From Anaerolineales bacterium (GTDB lineage Bacteria; Chloroflexota; Anaerolineae; 4572-78; J111): a stretch of 64,000 nt of DNA. The translations under genes and the position numbers were made by a program. The stretch covers positions 62,001 to 126,000 of the forward strand of contig JACKAU010000002.1 of the NCBI GenBank assembly GCA_020634855.1. Direction: 5' to 3'. Below the pieces are notes generated by a model. It did not search any database. It saw nothing but the letters and a program-made list of their open reading frames with translations, and was not told where the DNA came from. Below, piece after piece: positions 51,401 through 59,324 of the stretch (position 1 is the stretch's first letter; each line of letters opens with the position of its first letter).

Positions 51401-51538
51401 AGTTACGTCCGCCGCATTCGCAATCAATATCGCTGGCACGTACTGCTCCGCGCCCAGGACCCGGCCTCAGTCCTGCGGCCGCTGCTGCCGCTGCCCCAAG
51501 GCTGGCGGGTGGATATCGATCCGGTGACGTTGTTATAA
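48497..51538 (+). CDS. priA: Primosomal protein N' (PriA helicase)
   Basis: A 1013-residue replication-restart helicase. N-terminal DNA-binding part (VNRPIVKRNRRSF to VGLSQISPV), then an extended region of about 300 residues not in standard PriA, then the helicase: Walker A LLHGVTGSGKTEIYLRAIAA, VPEITLATQT, motif II IVDEEHEPAYKQRDR, SATPDVVSYRKAERG, a zinc-binding cluster CRDCGYVMTCPRC...CHYCG...CPRCGSDRIRFFG, and GTQMVAKGLDLPLVTLVGVI plus QVAGRAGRSPLGGRVIIQSY. Usual length is 730-830, so it is long by the N-terminal winged-helix-like insertion. Start ATG 48497 is preferred over the TTG three bases upstream. Confidence 0.96.
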   Translation: MYAEVVVNRPIVKRNRRSFVDAPEDAVIPAPELHQESPEPEAPEDDNPLALTFHYHIPPHLADNLRVGHLVAVPFRTQQLMGVVVGLSQISPVSDTRPVEAILDPNPVLTPNQIELARWLSREYIAPLAACLQYFLPPGSGRKPELMLIPLDNTASPGSLTAPERVLLAYLRQKGPTPLAEVDPGAAAGLVEKGLARRQSVLTKPRVGPKLERMVELTIPPDEIDGMLPTLGRPSKQADLLLYLSELDDPLPALDNVLAAVDCSISPVNALVERGWAELIPPQTRLDMPPALRDNSAPLETITDSPAEQKVLGYMRGQGRPMPLVQILEATAVDESTIDDLVEHKRLARFDEPERLTLTLPTNDIVEAVIELRYAHKYADVLRLLALEDGPVWVGWVYAQTEATLNTLKTLEDAGAISMGEARRWRDPLAGRGFTLDTPPKLTAEQQAVWEEVAQTWQSKSVYKLPFLLHGVTGSGKTEIYLRAIAAALQAGQSAIFLVPEITLATQTVDRVSARFPGRVALWHSALSPGERFDTWERVRAGELPIIVGPRSALFAPVKNLGVIIVDEEHEPAYKQRDRSPVFHARDAALELGRLSNALVLMGSATPDVVSYRKAERGEYLLLHLPNRILAHTKHIAVQQNLLKRVKDTARRKKIQASLASGRASEFVSLPLPEVEVVDLREELRAGNRSIFSRSLQAAMRTTLSRGEQVILFLNRRGTASFVICRDCGYVMTCPRCETTLTYHTSGELMVCHYCGYRAKIVEECPRCGSDRIRFFGLGTQRVEEAVKQMFPEAQPIRWDWDSTRTKGSHHVFLDHFMNGRANVMIGTQMVAKGLDLPLVTLVGVISADTALYLPDFRAGERTFQLLMQVAGRAGRSPLGGRVIIQSYTPDQVPIEAASNHDYEGFYQMELAFRREQRYPPFKRLALLLYQGPGQERSAEAARQLAYRLRQHIARQGIPAVEVLGPTPSYVRRIRNQYRWHVLLRAQDPASVLRPLLPLPQGWRVDIDPVTLL

Positions 51539-51548
51539 GAAATTTAGG

Positions 51549-51577
51549 TTGAGATTACCGGCTAAATTCGTTATAAT
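51549..51577 (+). promoter_or_regulatory. Sigma-70-type promoter of the GTPase gene
   Basis: TTGAGA at 51549-51554 and a perfect TATAAT at 51572-51577 with 17 bp between. Transcription should begin near 51584, giving a leader of about 50 nt before ATG 51635. Confidence 0.8.
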
Positions 51578-51634
51578 GAAATTGTAGGATACATAGAATA
51601 CCGGCCAAAAATTTTGTTGACCTCTAAGGAACCC

Positions 51635-53242
51635 ATGACCCAACCAACCTTGTCCCAAGACCCGCTAGATATCGATATACTCGTCCAAGAGATCGAAAAA
51701 ATGATGTCCGCCTACATCCCAGACTTCGAGCAGAAATTCTCGGCCAACTTCAAAGAAGCGGCCATTAACGAAGTGCGCGAGGAAAAATCGTTCGAAATTC
51801 GCACGGCGCGGGCGCTGGTCTTCGGCGAGACCGGCGTTGGCAAAACGACCACCATCAATTATCTGCTCGACAGCCCCATCTTTCCCACCAGCGGCGAGTT
51901 GAGCTGTACCAAATCGCTGGCCTGCGGCGAACATGAGGGTGGCCTGATTTTTTACGACTCGCCGGGCCTGGGTGACGAAGAGGGGCTGGAAAATGTAACG
52001 CGCACCGTCCTGGGCATCGAGCCGCTGGAAGACGAGCCGATCGACAGCATCACCTTGATCGACATCACCGCCCAAAACGAGGAAGGGCCGGCCGACTACA
52101 CGCCGCTCGCCTACGACGCCTTTGCCGATGAAATCTCACCGGAGTTTTACACCGCCCGCCAGGATCACATCGTTGGTAAAAAGTTTAATCTAGCTACGTT
52201 CCAGAGGTGGGCCGCCGACCATTTTGACTTTTTTGTCTTTGTCGCCAGCTCCAACCGTGGGCTGCCGACGCCTATCGCCAAAATCATTCAAGCCTTCGAC
52301 CGGCGGCAAAAAAGCCTGTTTAAAGTCTTCAACGTGTTTAACGGCCAGTACCGTGACCATATTGATGACTTACCACCGGCCGTCCGCAACAAGTTCGAGC
52401 AAGCCATCGAGCGATCCCACAAATACAACCTGACCGGCCCGGACGACTGGTTGATGATCGACAGCCGGACGGGCGACGGCGTAGCGGCGCTAATCAAATC
52501 ATTTGCCGAGGCGCTGCCGCTGGATGTGTTGCGCAGCCTCAACCAGGTGGTCAAGCAGCAGTATACGCACCTGATCGAACAGAAAATCGACGCCTATTTT
52601 TTTGATTACACGGCCCACATCGCCGCTCTGATGGCCGTCTTTCCGGTCGATCATTCGGAGCAGGGCGAGCGCTTTTTGAAATTCACGCTCGACAGCATCG
52701 TGACGATGGCCCGCTTTATGTTTGCCGGTCACGGCGACGTTTTTGGCACGCGGCTAGTCGATGAGATGATCGATGAGCTGGAGTTTAGCAAAAAAAGAAC
52801 TAAAATCACCCCGCCGGTATCTCGTAAGAAAAAAGACAGTTTTCTACTCAAGATCGTCGACCGGATGGGCAAAAATCTCAATCCCGACTTCGATGCCTAC
52901 GACAAATTCGATGCCTATGAACCGGATGAAAAACCGACTGAGGGGGAAGTCTATTTTGCTGTGGGCGGCGTAGACGCCATCCAGCTCATTTTGGGGCTGG
53001 GATTGACGCTGCAACACCTCTATCGCCAAGAAACCCGATCTGAACTATCGGTCACTGAATTGGACAGCTTGCTCGAAGCCAATCGACGCCTGGTTGAAGC
53101 TAATATGGGCTACCGTATGCGCAGCAAAATTATCGAGGTCACCCGGCTGGCGGGCAACCGCACCGCCCAAGCCGATAAACTGACCATGGCCTCCGAGCTT
53201 TTTGCCTACGTCAGACCGCTGACCGCAATTGAGGAAGAATAA
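51635..53242 (+). CDS. Dynamin/Era-type GTPase of unknown role
   Basis: A 535-residue P-loop GTPase. G1 is ALVFGETGVGKTTTINYLLD, G3 is GLIFYDSPGLGDEEGLENV, and G5-like IDSRTGDGVAALI. The G4 position has KVFNVFNGQYRDH instead of NKxD, so guanine specificity is uncertain. The C-terminal half is helical with a hydrophobic stretch near VGGVDAIQLILGLGLTL. I chose ATG 51635 with AAGGA 4 nt upstream; two TTG codons at 51614 and 51617 lack a site. It has its own promoter at 51549. Family members act in membrane remodelling, cell division or stress; I cannot choose among these. Confidence 0.75.
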   Translation: MTQPTLSQDPLDIDILVQEIEKMMSAYIPDFEQKFSANFKEAAINEVREEKSFEIRTARALVFGETGVGKTTTINYLLDSPIFPTSGELSCTKSLACGEHEGGLIFYDSPGLGDEEGLENVTRTVLGIEPLEDEPIDSITLIDITAQNEEGPADYTPLAYDAFADEISPEFYTARQDHIVGKKFNLATFQRWAADHFDFFVFVASSNRGLPTPIAKIIQAFDRRQKSLFKVFNVFNGQYRDHIDDLPPAVRNKFEQAIERSHKYNLTGPDDWLMIDSRTGDGVAALIKSFAEALPLDVLRSLNQVVKQQYTHLIEQKIDAYFFDYTAHIAALMAVFPVDHSEQGERFLKFTLDSIVTMARFMFAGHGDVFGTRLVDEMIDELEFSKKRTKITPPVSRKKKDSFLLKIVDRMGKNLNPDFDAYDKFDAYEPDEKPTEGEVYFAVGGVDAIQLILGLGLTLQHLYRQETRSELSVTELDSLLEANRRLVEANMGYRMRSKIIEVTRLAGNRTAQADKLTMASELFAYVRPLTAIEEE

Positions 53243-53313
53243 GTCGCCATCTTTCCAAAAATTCAATTCTGATTAAAATCTCAAGCAACCATCACTAAAA
53301 TAACTCAATACCA

Positions 53314-54663
53314 ATGACCAAGGATAGCTCATTGAACGACACATATCAATTCAAACTGCCCGATCTCGGCGAGGGGATTCACGAGGCTGAAATTGTCAAT
53401 TGGCTGGTCAATGTCGGCGATACGATTGGGGTCAATCAACCCTTGCTCGAAGTCCAAACCGATAAAGCCCTGGTGGAAATTCCCGCACCAGTGGCCGGCA
53501 CTATCAAAGACATTAGAATTAAACCCGGCAGTATGGCTCATCTGGGCGATACGCTGGTCTCAATTCAACCGCAAAACGATGCCGCTCACCACCGGCCTAC
53601 CCTCCCCGCCACACCACCGATCAGTGCGACCGTCACCGCCGGTCTGCCCGGTCCCGGCCAACGTGTGTTAGCTGCTCCGGCCGTGCGCAAATTGGCCCTA
53701 AAATTAGGCGTCGATTTACATCAAGTGCCGGGCACCGGCCCCAGCGGGCGGGTACTGCCTTCCGACGTACGCACCTTTGCCGAACAGCGAGACGCCCAAC
53801 CGTCGCCACAGAAACGCGTAGAGCAAGTCGCGGCCTTGCCCGATAAATCAGTTCCTCCCTCCAAAATAATCACCGATAAGCCGCCAGAACCCGTAGAGCA
53901 AGTCGCAGCCTTGCCCCACGCCAAGCGAATCGGCGGTTTGTCCTACGAAAAGGATTCTCAAACGAGTCTCACGACCGAACCATTGACCGGCCTCCGCCGC
54001 CGCATCGCCGAGCGGATGGACGAAGCCTGGCGCATCCCGCATGTGACCAGTTTCGCCGAAGTGGAGGTCTCGCGGCTGGTCAAGCTGCGCGACCAACTCA
54101 ATGACATCGCTACTATGGAGCAAGGTCTTTCGGTTACTTATTTACCTTTCATCATCAAAGCGACCATTCAAGCACTCAAAACGTATCCCGATTTCAACGC
54201 CCGGCTCGATCTGGAGCAGCAGCAAATCACACGCTACCGCCACTACCACATCGGCGTGGCGACGGCCATTCCCGAAGGATTGGTCGTGCCGGTCATCCGC
54301 CACGCCGACCGGCTGAGTCTGCGCCAATTAGCCACAGAATTGACCCGGCTGGCCGATCTGGCGCGTTCACGAAAATTGGGGCTTGAGGAGTTGTCCGGCA
54401 GCACCTTCTCGATCACCAACTTCGGTAGCGCCGGCGGCGAACAGGGGACGCCGATCATCAACCCGCCGGAAGTCGCCATCTTAGGCTGCGGCCGGATCGA
54501 ACTAAAGCCGGTGGTGGTCAAAGGCCAGGTCAAAGCGCGACCGGTGCTGCCGCTGTCGCTCAGTTTCGACCACCGTTTGATTGATGGGATAGCAGCCGCC
54601 CAATTCTTGAAACATCTCAAGCAGCGGCTTCACCATCCCAAGCTGCTTTTATTGGATCTGTAG
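53314..54663 (+). CDS. Dihydrolipoyl acyltransferase (2-oxo acid dehydrogenase E2-like)
   Basis: A 449-residue E2. Lipoyl domain (about 5-82) with the lipoyl-lysine in LLEVQTDKALVEIPAPVAGT, an E3/E1-binding domain (about 110-155, LAAPAVRKLALKLGVDLHQV then PGTGPSGRVLPSDVR), and the catalytic core ending LPLSLSFDHRLIDGIAAAQF with the catalytic His and Asp. The linker carries a duplicated VEQVAALP segment. The family moves acyl groups from E1 to CoA. No E1 alpha/beta genes are present. It is directly followed by an E3-like gene with no spacer. Its binding domain could recruit that protein. Confidence 0.93.
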   Translation: MTKDSSLNDTYQFKLPDLGEGIHEAEIVNWLVNVGDTIGVNQPLLEVQTDKALVEIPAPVAGTIKDIRIKPGSMAHLGDTLVSIQPQNDAAHHRPTLPATPPISATVTAGLPGPGQRVLAAPAVRKLALKLGVDLHQVPGTGPSGRVLPSDVRTFAEQRDAQPSPQKRVEQVAALPDKSVPPSKIITDKPPEPVEQVAALPHAKRIGGLSYEKDSQTSLTTEPLTGLRRRIAERMDEAWRIPHVTSFAEVEVSRLVKLRDQLNDIATMEQGLSVTYLPFIIKATIQALKTYPDFNARLDLEQQQITRYRHYHIGVATAIPEGLVVPVIRHADRLSLRQLATELTRLADLARSRKLGLEELSGSTFSITNFGSAGGEQGTPIINPPEVAILGCGRIELKPVVVKGQVKARPVLPLSLSFDHRLIDGIAAAQFLKHLKQRLHHPKLLLLDL

Positions 54664-56010
54664 ATGGTTGTCGGCGATGTCGCTACGGCCGTTGAGGTCA
54701 TCGTGTTGGGAGCGGGCCTGGCGGCCTGTAGCGCCGCGCTTCGAGCGGCGCAGTTAGGCCGGGATGTTGTTCTGGTTAATCCTAACCCATTAGGCGGGTA
54801 TTACCTCTACGAAAGCGGCCTGCCTTCCAAACTGCTCCTCACTGCCGCCCGTCGAGCCTGGCAAGTTCGCCATTCCGAGTGGTTGGGGCTTAACGTTGAC
54901 GACTACTCACTTGATTATGCAGTGATGCAGCGCTGGAAAGCCGAGATGATCGCCGCCCACCGTCAGGCGATCGAGCGGCAGTTGGATAGACACGGGGTCG
55001 CTGTCACTCAGGGCAAAGGCTGGTTTATCAACGCCTCCGAGATGCGGGTCGAAGGAGAATACGGCGCTCTCAAATTCATCTTCGAGCAGGCCATTATCGC
55101 CACCGGGGTCAAGCCCACCCCGCTCGACGCGCTGCCGTTTGATAACGAGCATATTCTCACCCCGGCCCAGGCCCTCAACCTCGAACACCTACCGCCGAGT
55201 ATCGCCATCATAGGTGCGGATACCATCGCGGTCGAGTTAGCCACTCTCTTTGCCAAACTCGATGTCCCCACCGACTTGATCGTTCCAACCGGTCACCGCC
55301 TGCTGGCCGATTTCGATCCGACGGTCGGCCAATTGATCGAGAAGCAGTTGAAGCAACAGGGAGTCAAAATTAACCACGATATGACAATTCCACAAGGGTT
55401 CACCCTCGAAGCCGATAAGGTGGTTGTCTGGGTGGGTATCGAGCCCTACACCAACGGACTACACCTTGAATCCGCCGGCGTAGCCACCGATGAGCGCGGT
55501 TTCATTCCGGTCAACGACCGGATGCAAACCAACCGGCCCCACATCTACGCCGCCGGCGATGTCACGGGTGGCCCTCCGCTGGCGGCCTTGGCCCAAAAGC
55601 AAGGCCGTATCGCGGCGGAGGCCAGCGCCGGCTGGCCGGTGCAGTACGCCCCTCAGGCCATCCCCAGAGTTGCCTGGACCGACCCCGAAGTGGCGTCGGT
55701 CGGTCTGGCAGCTACTCAGGCACAGGCGTTGGGCTACGAGGTTGTGGCCGCCCAACTGCCCATTGACGCCGTCCCAAATCCGATGATGTTCGACTCACCG
55801 GACGGGCTGGCCCTTATCGTAGCTGAACAAGAGAGCCAAATTCTACTTGGAGTGACGCTGGTTTGCCCCCACGCCGGGGAACTGATCGGCGAAGCGGCGT
55901 TGGCAATTGAGATGGGTGCAACTCTGACCGATTTAGCCGAGACAGTTCATCCCTACCCTGGTCTAAACCAAGTTCTCCAGCAAGCAGCCGAAGCGGCGCT
56001 AGATAAATAG
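54664..56010 (+). CDS. Dihydrolipoyl-dehydrogenase-like flavoprotein lacking the redox disulfide
   Basis: A 448-residue two-dinucleotide-binding-domain flavoprotein. FAD motif EVIVLGAGLAACSAALRAAQ, NAD motif SIAIIGADTIAVELATLFAK, second FAD motif HIYAAGDVTGGPPLAALAQK, and a C-terminal dimerisation domain. Position by position against a standard E3, GGTCLNxGCIPSK here reads GGYYLYESGLPSK: both cysteines of the active-site CxxxxC are gone (Tyr, Gly). The C-terminal HxHPTLSE base motif reads TVHPYPGLNQ, so the His-Glu pair is incomplete. It therefore cannot act as a normal dihydrolipoamide oxidase and may be a partner, regulator or a different oxidoreductase. ATG immediately follows the E2 stop, so the two are co-expressed. 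Confidence 0.88.
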   Translation: MVVGDVATAVEVIVLGAGLAACSAALRAAQLGRDVVLVNPNPLGGYYLYESGLPSKLLLTAARRAWQVRHSEWLGLNVDDYSLDYAVMQRWKAEMIAAHRQAIERQLDRHGVAVTQGKGWFINASEMRVEGEYGALKFIFEQAIIATGVKPTPLDALPFDNEHILTPAQALNLEHLPPSIAIIGADTIAVELATLFAKLDVPTDLIVPTGHRLLADFDPTVGQLIEKQLKQQGVKINHDMTIPQGFTLEADKVVVWVGIEPYTNGLHLESAGVATDERGFIPVNDRMQTNRPHIYAAGDVTGGPPLAALAQKQGRIAAEASAGWPVQYAPQAIPRVAWTDPEVASVGLAATQAQALGYEVVAAQLPIDAVPNPMMFDSPDGLALIVAEQESQILLGVTLVCPHAGELIGEAALAIEMGATLTDLAETVHPYPGLNQVLQQAAEAALDK

Positions 56011-56037
56011 GGACAATACGGAGAATAAAAATTTATC

Positions 56038-56089
56038 GGAGCAACAAAGCTTGCTTTGTTAAGTAGATCAAAGCAAGCTTTGTTGCTCC
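56038..56089. repeat. Dispersed palindromic repeat, copy 2
   Basis: Perfect 21-bp arms at 56038-56058 (GGAGCAACAAAGCTTGCTTT plus G) and 56069-56089, loop of 10 bp. It lies between the E3-like gene and the convergent glycosyltransferase, where it could act as a terminator-like structure. Confidence 0.9.
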
Positions 56090-56189
56090 AAACATTTAAA
56101 AAGGAGTTTTAATGATGAAATTCATCCCTGGCATCGACCCGTCAGCGCTATCTGGCTCTTTAGCTGAATAATCAGGCCCATGCTTTCTT

Positions 56190-57437
56190 TCAACGGTGAC
56201 CATATTCTCTCACCATGCGCTCAAAAATCTCCAGCAGTTCATCGGCAATATGATCCCAACTGTAGCGCTGTACCCACTGCCGGGCCTGGTTGCCCAGTTG
56301 GTCTCTGAGCACCGGATATTTGAGAAGCAAAATAATCTTAGCAGCCATCGCGTCAGCATCTCGACCGGGGACGAGATAGCCGTTAAACCCGTCCTCAATG
56401 CTGAACGACAGCCCGCCCACATCTGAGGCAATCACCGGCGTACCGCAGGCCATAGCCTCGATAGCTACCATGCCAAACGACTCATAATGCGAGGGCATAA
56501 CCACCATTTCGGCAGCGGTGTAATAATAGACCAGCTTATCCTGATCTTTCGCGCCCAGAAACGTCACCAAATCGCCGATTTGCAGCGACTCGCGCAGCTC
56601 TTGCAGCCGCTCGAACTCCCGCATTTCCAACTCCGAGTCTTGATTGGGATCGCCCCCTACAATCGATAGACACACATCATTGACTAAGGCCGGTTCTCGC
56701 TGCTTAACTACTGCTAACGCCCGCAGGAGGGTATCGATCCCCTTTAGTGGCTGCATCCGCCCTACAAACAGGATCATCTTATGGTGAGCCGGCACATCGA
56801 TTTCAGCCTTAGCTTGGTTCCGGCCGATGGGGTTGAAGCGGTCGAGATCGACGCCCGGCGGGACAATCTCGATCTTTTCCGGCGGCGCGCCGTAGGCCCA
56901 CATCATATGGTTGCGATCCAGCGGCGTGGCGGCGATAATCCGGTCGGCCGAACGCATGATTTCGCCTTCACAGTTCAGCCGCTGGGCCGTATCGCGTTCG
57001 GCGGGCGATTGGGCCACCCGGTTTTTCAGTTCGGCCAGGGTGTGAAACATCTGCGCAAAAGGGATGTGCCAGTAATGTCGCAGCGCCCCGGCGGCAATGC
57101 CCGACAGCCAGTAGTGACTGAAGATGACGTCATACGTCTGCTGACGAACAATGACGTTCTCCACAAATTCATCAATATGATAATAAATGTCGTTTTTATT
57201 GTAAGGCCGCTCCGGTCCGGCTTTGATATAAAAAACCCGGCCGTGCGTCGCCAAACGGTCGTCGATGGGAGGCAGGGTCGGGTCTTGAGAGCGGGTGTAC
57301 ACGTCAACCTCAACGCCCTTGTGGCTCAAAGCGCGGCTCAAATCACGAACGTAGACGTTCATTCCGCCCGTTTCTTTGCCGCCCAGAGTCGCCAGGGGGC
57401 TGGTGTGTACGCTTAACATCGCTATACGTTTTATCAT
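56190..57437 (-). CDS. Glycosyltransferase family 4, MshA/sucrose-phosphate-synthase-like
   Basis: A 415-residue GT-B enzyme. N-terminal IKRIAMLSVHTSPLATLGGK and GGMNVYVRDLSRALSHKGVE match the MshA-like branch. The C-terminal donor domain has ILFVGRMQPLKGIDTLLRAL and the ESFGMVAIEAMACGTPVIAS E-x7-E nucleotide-sugar motif with VGGLSFSIEDGFNGYLV. It transfers sugar from an NDP-sugar; the acceptor is unknown. Start ATG 57437 is preferred over a TTG at 57452 with no better site. Followed 12 nt upstream (in transcription order) by the acyltransferase gene. Confidence 0.92.
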   Translation of the reverse strand: MIKRIAMLSVHTSPLATLGGKETGGMNVYVRDLSRALSHKGVEVDVYTRSQDPTLPPIDDRLATHGRVFYIKAGPERPYNKNDIYYHIDEFVENVIVRQQTYDVIFSHYWLSGIAAGALRHYWHIPFAQMFHTLAELKNRVAQSPAERDTAQRLNCEGEIMRSADRIIAATPLDRNHMMWAYGAPPEKIEIVPPGVDLDRFNPIGRNQAKAEIDVPAHHKMILFVGRMQPLKGIDTLLRALAVVKQREPALVNDVCLSIVGGDPNQDSELEMREFERLQELRESLQIGDLVTFLGAKDQDKLVYYYTAAEMVVMPSHYESFGMVAIEAMACGTPVIASDVGGLSFSIEDGFNGYLVPGRDADAMAAKIILLLKYPVLRDQLGNQARQWVQRYSWDHIADELLEIFERMVREYGHR

Positions 57438-57464
57438 GATGTTGACTTTCAACTAATCAGGTAC

Positions 57465-58475
57465 TCATCGCCGCGTGATTTCCAAATCATAGACCGGTTC
57501 CGCCGCCGCTCCAAATCGGAACTTATATTCCTCATCACCGCGCAAAAAATCATAACGACTGCGGCCCAACTCGATGGCATGGCGCAGTGTGTAAGAAGTT
57601 AAGACATTACCGGGGCTTAAGTGGGCGAACTGTTCGGGATCATAACCGGAGTTGTAGAGCAAAAATTCATTATTGTAATCAAAACAGAGCATGGTAGCGG
57701 CTAAAATGCCGTTGACCTCGATAAAGTAGAGTTTCAACCAGCCGGCTTGAGCCAAGATTTTGGCTACGGTTTTGAAAAAGTCGATCATCGGCTCACTCCA
57801 AAAATCCTCTTTATCTTGCGTCGATTTCTGGTGTAAAGTGATAAAATCGGCCATGGCCTGATCCAAGCCCGTTAATGAGTCGATGACATACCAGCGCGTC
57901 TCAGCCTCCCGTTCGATCTTTCTCATTTTGCGCCGAATCTCGTGGCGCTGCTTCTTATCGATCCCGGCCAGATAATCCTCCCAATCAGCCGGCAGGGTAA
58001 TCACCGGACAAACATCTTGCTGCTGCACTGCGACTTGCCATCCCTGCCGGCGCGCCGTCTCGGCCAACTGCGTTGGGGTGATCGAGTTGTGGGGCAAACT
58101 ACACAGATACAGCTTATCCCAAAGTACGCCTTCGTCGGCCAGGCAGGTGAGTAAGGTTTGGTGTACCGCCTCAACATAGTTGGCGTCCACCAACAAATCC
58201 AGATAGTCCGACACATCGACACAGCCCACAAAGGTGAGCTGCCGCTGCCCATCCGGCGTGGTTTCGCCATACAGCGGGGCCAAGCCCACCAACTGCCCCT
58301 CGTCGGTCCGAATAGCGATCAGGCATAAATCCTCATTGCCCAAACATTGCCACCAGGCGCTCTGGTAGCCATATCGCATAAAAAATGGAGCGTTGACAGA
58401 TCGCTCCACTAGATCGTCCCACTCGTGCGCCAGGGTTTCAAATCCGGAAGCGTCGGTGTAAATTGTTGTTTGCAT
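57465..58475 (-). CDS. GNAT/FemAB-type acyltransferase (Acetyltransf_6-like)
   Basis: A 336-residue protein. YTDASGFETLAHEWDDLVER then NAPFFMRYGYQSAWWQCLG at the start and a C-terminal GNAT domain with KLYFIEVNGILAATMLCFDY, NEFLLYNSGYDPEQFAHLSP and YDFLRGDEEYKFRFGAAAEP. This is the family of peptidoglycan/exopolysaccharide acyltransferases often found beside glycosyltransferases, such as CelD/BcsL-like. Upstream GT gene lies 27 nt from its stop (in reading order GT follows it), so both are one transcript. A role in modifying a surface polysaccharide is inferred. Confidence 0.85.
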   Translation of the reverse strand: MQTTIYTDASGFETLAHEWDDLVERSVNAPFFMRYGYQSAWWQCLGNEDLCLIAIRTDEGQLVGLAPLYGETTPDGQRQLTFVGCVDVSDYLDLLVDANYVEAVHQTLLTCLADEGVLWDKLYLCSLPHNSITPTQLAETARRQGWQVAVQQQDVCPVITLPADWEDYLAGIDKKQRHEIRRKMRKIEREAETRWYVIDSLTGLDQAMADFITLHQKSTQDKEDFWSEPMIDFFKTVAKILAQAGWLKLYFIEVNGILAATMLCFDYNNEFLLYNSGYDPEQFAHLSPGNVLTSYTLRHAIELGRSRYDFLRGDEEYKFRFGAAAEPVYDLEITRR

Positions 58476-58498
58476 CACAATCCTTTTGGCTAGACATT

Positions 58499-58612
58499 AG
58501 AGTTTATGGAGTTTAATGAGTTCTTAGAGTTTATGGAGTTTTCGTCAAGAATAAAGTTGGTCGCATATAAAAAACTCATTAACTTCACTAACTTTAAAAC
58601 TTTATGAACTCT
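58499..58612. repeat. Inverted 9-bp-period word repeat
   Basis: GAGTTTATG, GAGTTTAAT, GAGTTCTTA, GAGTTTATG, GAGTTTTCG at about 58501-58545 faces a complementary A/C-rich copy (AACTCATTA ... ACTTTATGA) at 58569-58612. Non-coding, between the acyltransferase start and the next gene. Confidence 0.65.
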
Positions 58613-58633
58613 ATTATCGGCGATAGGTGACGG

Positions 58634-59191
58634 TCACTCGGCGGTCTGCCGCCAATTGACCTGGTAGACCTGAAAACCGGTCTGGCAATCGATATTTGGC
58701 TCAACCAGCAGCGGCTGAGCCACGGGCAAATCATTAGCAAAGATCTGGATCCATAGTTTTTGATGAGGCGGCAACTGCTCAAGTTCAATGAGATACGTCC
58801 CTTGGCTGCCGGTGGCCGTCAGCGCCACCAAACCGGTTTGGTTAGCCCACACTACTACTTGGACGTCTTGGAGCGGCTCTCCATTACGGTCGGTCACGAC
58901 CCCTTGAAAACCGTATCGCTCGCAATTAGAAAACCCCTCAACCGGTTCTTCCACCGTAAAGTCAATTCGTTCCGGCAGCGGTGGGCCGGCAGTTGTGGTG
59001 GGGGCGGAAGCGGTCGGCAAACTCAAGCCCGCCGGTCGAGTGGCGGTGGCTGCCGTTTCGGTCGTCACATCCGGCTGCGCGATGAGCACGTAGGCCAGGC
59101 TGAGCATAAAAATCAACAGAATTACGCTGACCACCCCAAATAGCGCCAACCATGTTTTACTTTTTGATGTACGTGGGGTCAACGCACCCAT
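58634..59191 (-). CDS. Membrane-anchored protein with carboxypeptidase-regulatory-like domain
   Basis: A 185-residue protein. One TM near residues 13-38 (TWLALFGVVSVILLIFMLSL), then a Thr/Pro/Ala-rich linker, then one beta-sandwich of the carboxypeptidase-regulatory-like type (FQGVVTDRNGEPLQDVQVVV, YLIELEQLPP). It is probably exported and tethered to the cell surface. I chose ATG 59191; an upstream GTG at 59203 would add four residues. Function unknown. Next gene upstream is the tRNA-Gln. Confidence 0.75.
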   Translation of the reverse strand: MGALTPRTSKSKTWLALFGVVSVILLIFMLSLAYVLIAQPDVTTETAATATRPAGLSLPTASAPTTTAGPPLPERIDFTVEEPVEGFSNCERYGFQGVVTDRNGEPLQDVQVVVWANQTGLVALTATGSQGTYLIELEQLPPHQKLWIQIFANDLPVAQPLLVEPNIDCQTGFQVYQVNWRQTAE

Positions 59192-59253
59192 AGTTACCAC
59201 CAAAAAAGTAGGGCATGCCCAAGGTTAGTCATGCCCTATTCAATCATCCTTTA

Positions 59254-59324
59254 CTGGGGAGCAGGGATTCGAACCCCGGCCGGCAGAGCCAGAATCTGCT
59301 GTCCTACCACTAGACGACTCCCCA
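59254..59324 (-). tRNA. tRNA-Gln (CUG)
   Basis: The minus strand folds as a tRNA: acceptor TGGGGAG/CTCCCCA, a D arm with CTAGTGGTAGGA, anticodon arm GCAGA-TTCTGGC-TCTGC with anticodon CTG, T arm GGGG-TTCGAAT-CCC, and discriminator G. The CCA end is not encoded. Acceptor start TGGGG and G discriminator are typical of bacterial tRNA-Gln. Reads CAG codons. Confidence 0.95.

Noticed and set aside
51614..51634. TTG starts of the GTPase gene
   Set aside because: They lack a ribosome site, whereas AAGGA is placed for ATG 51635.
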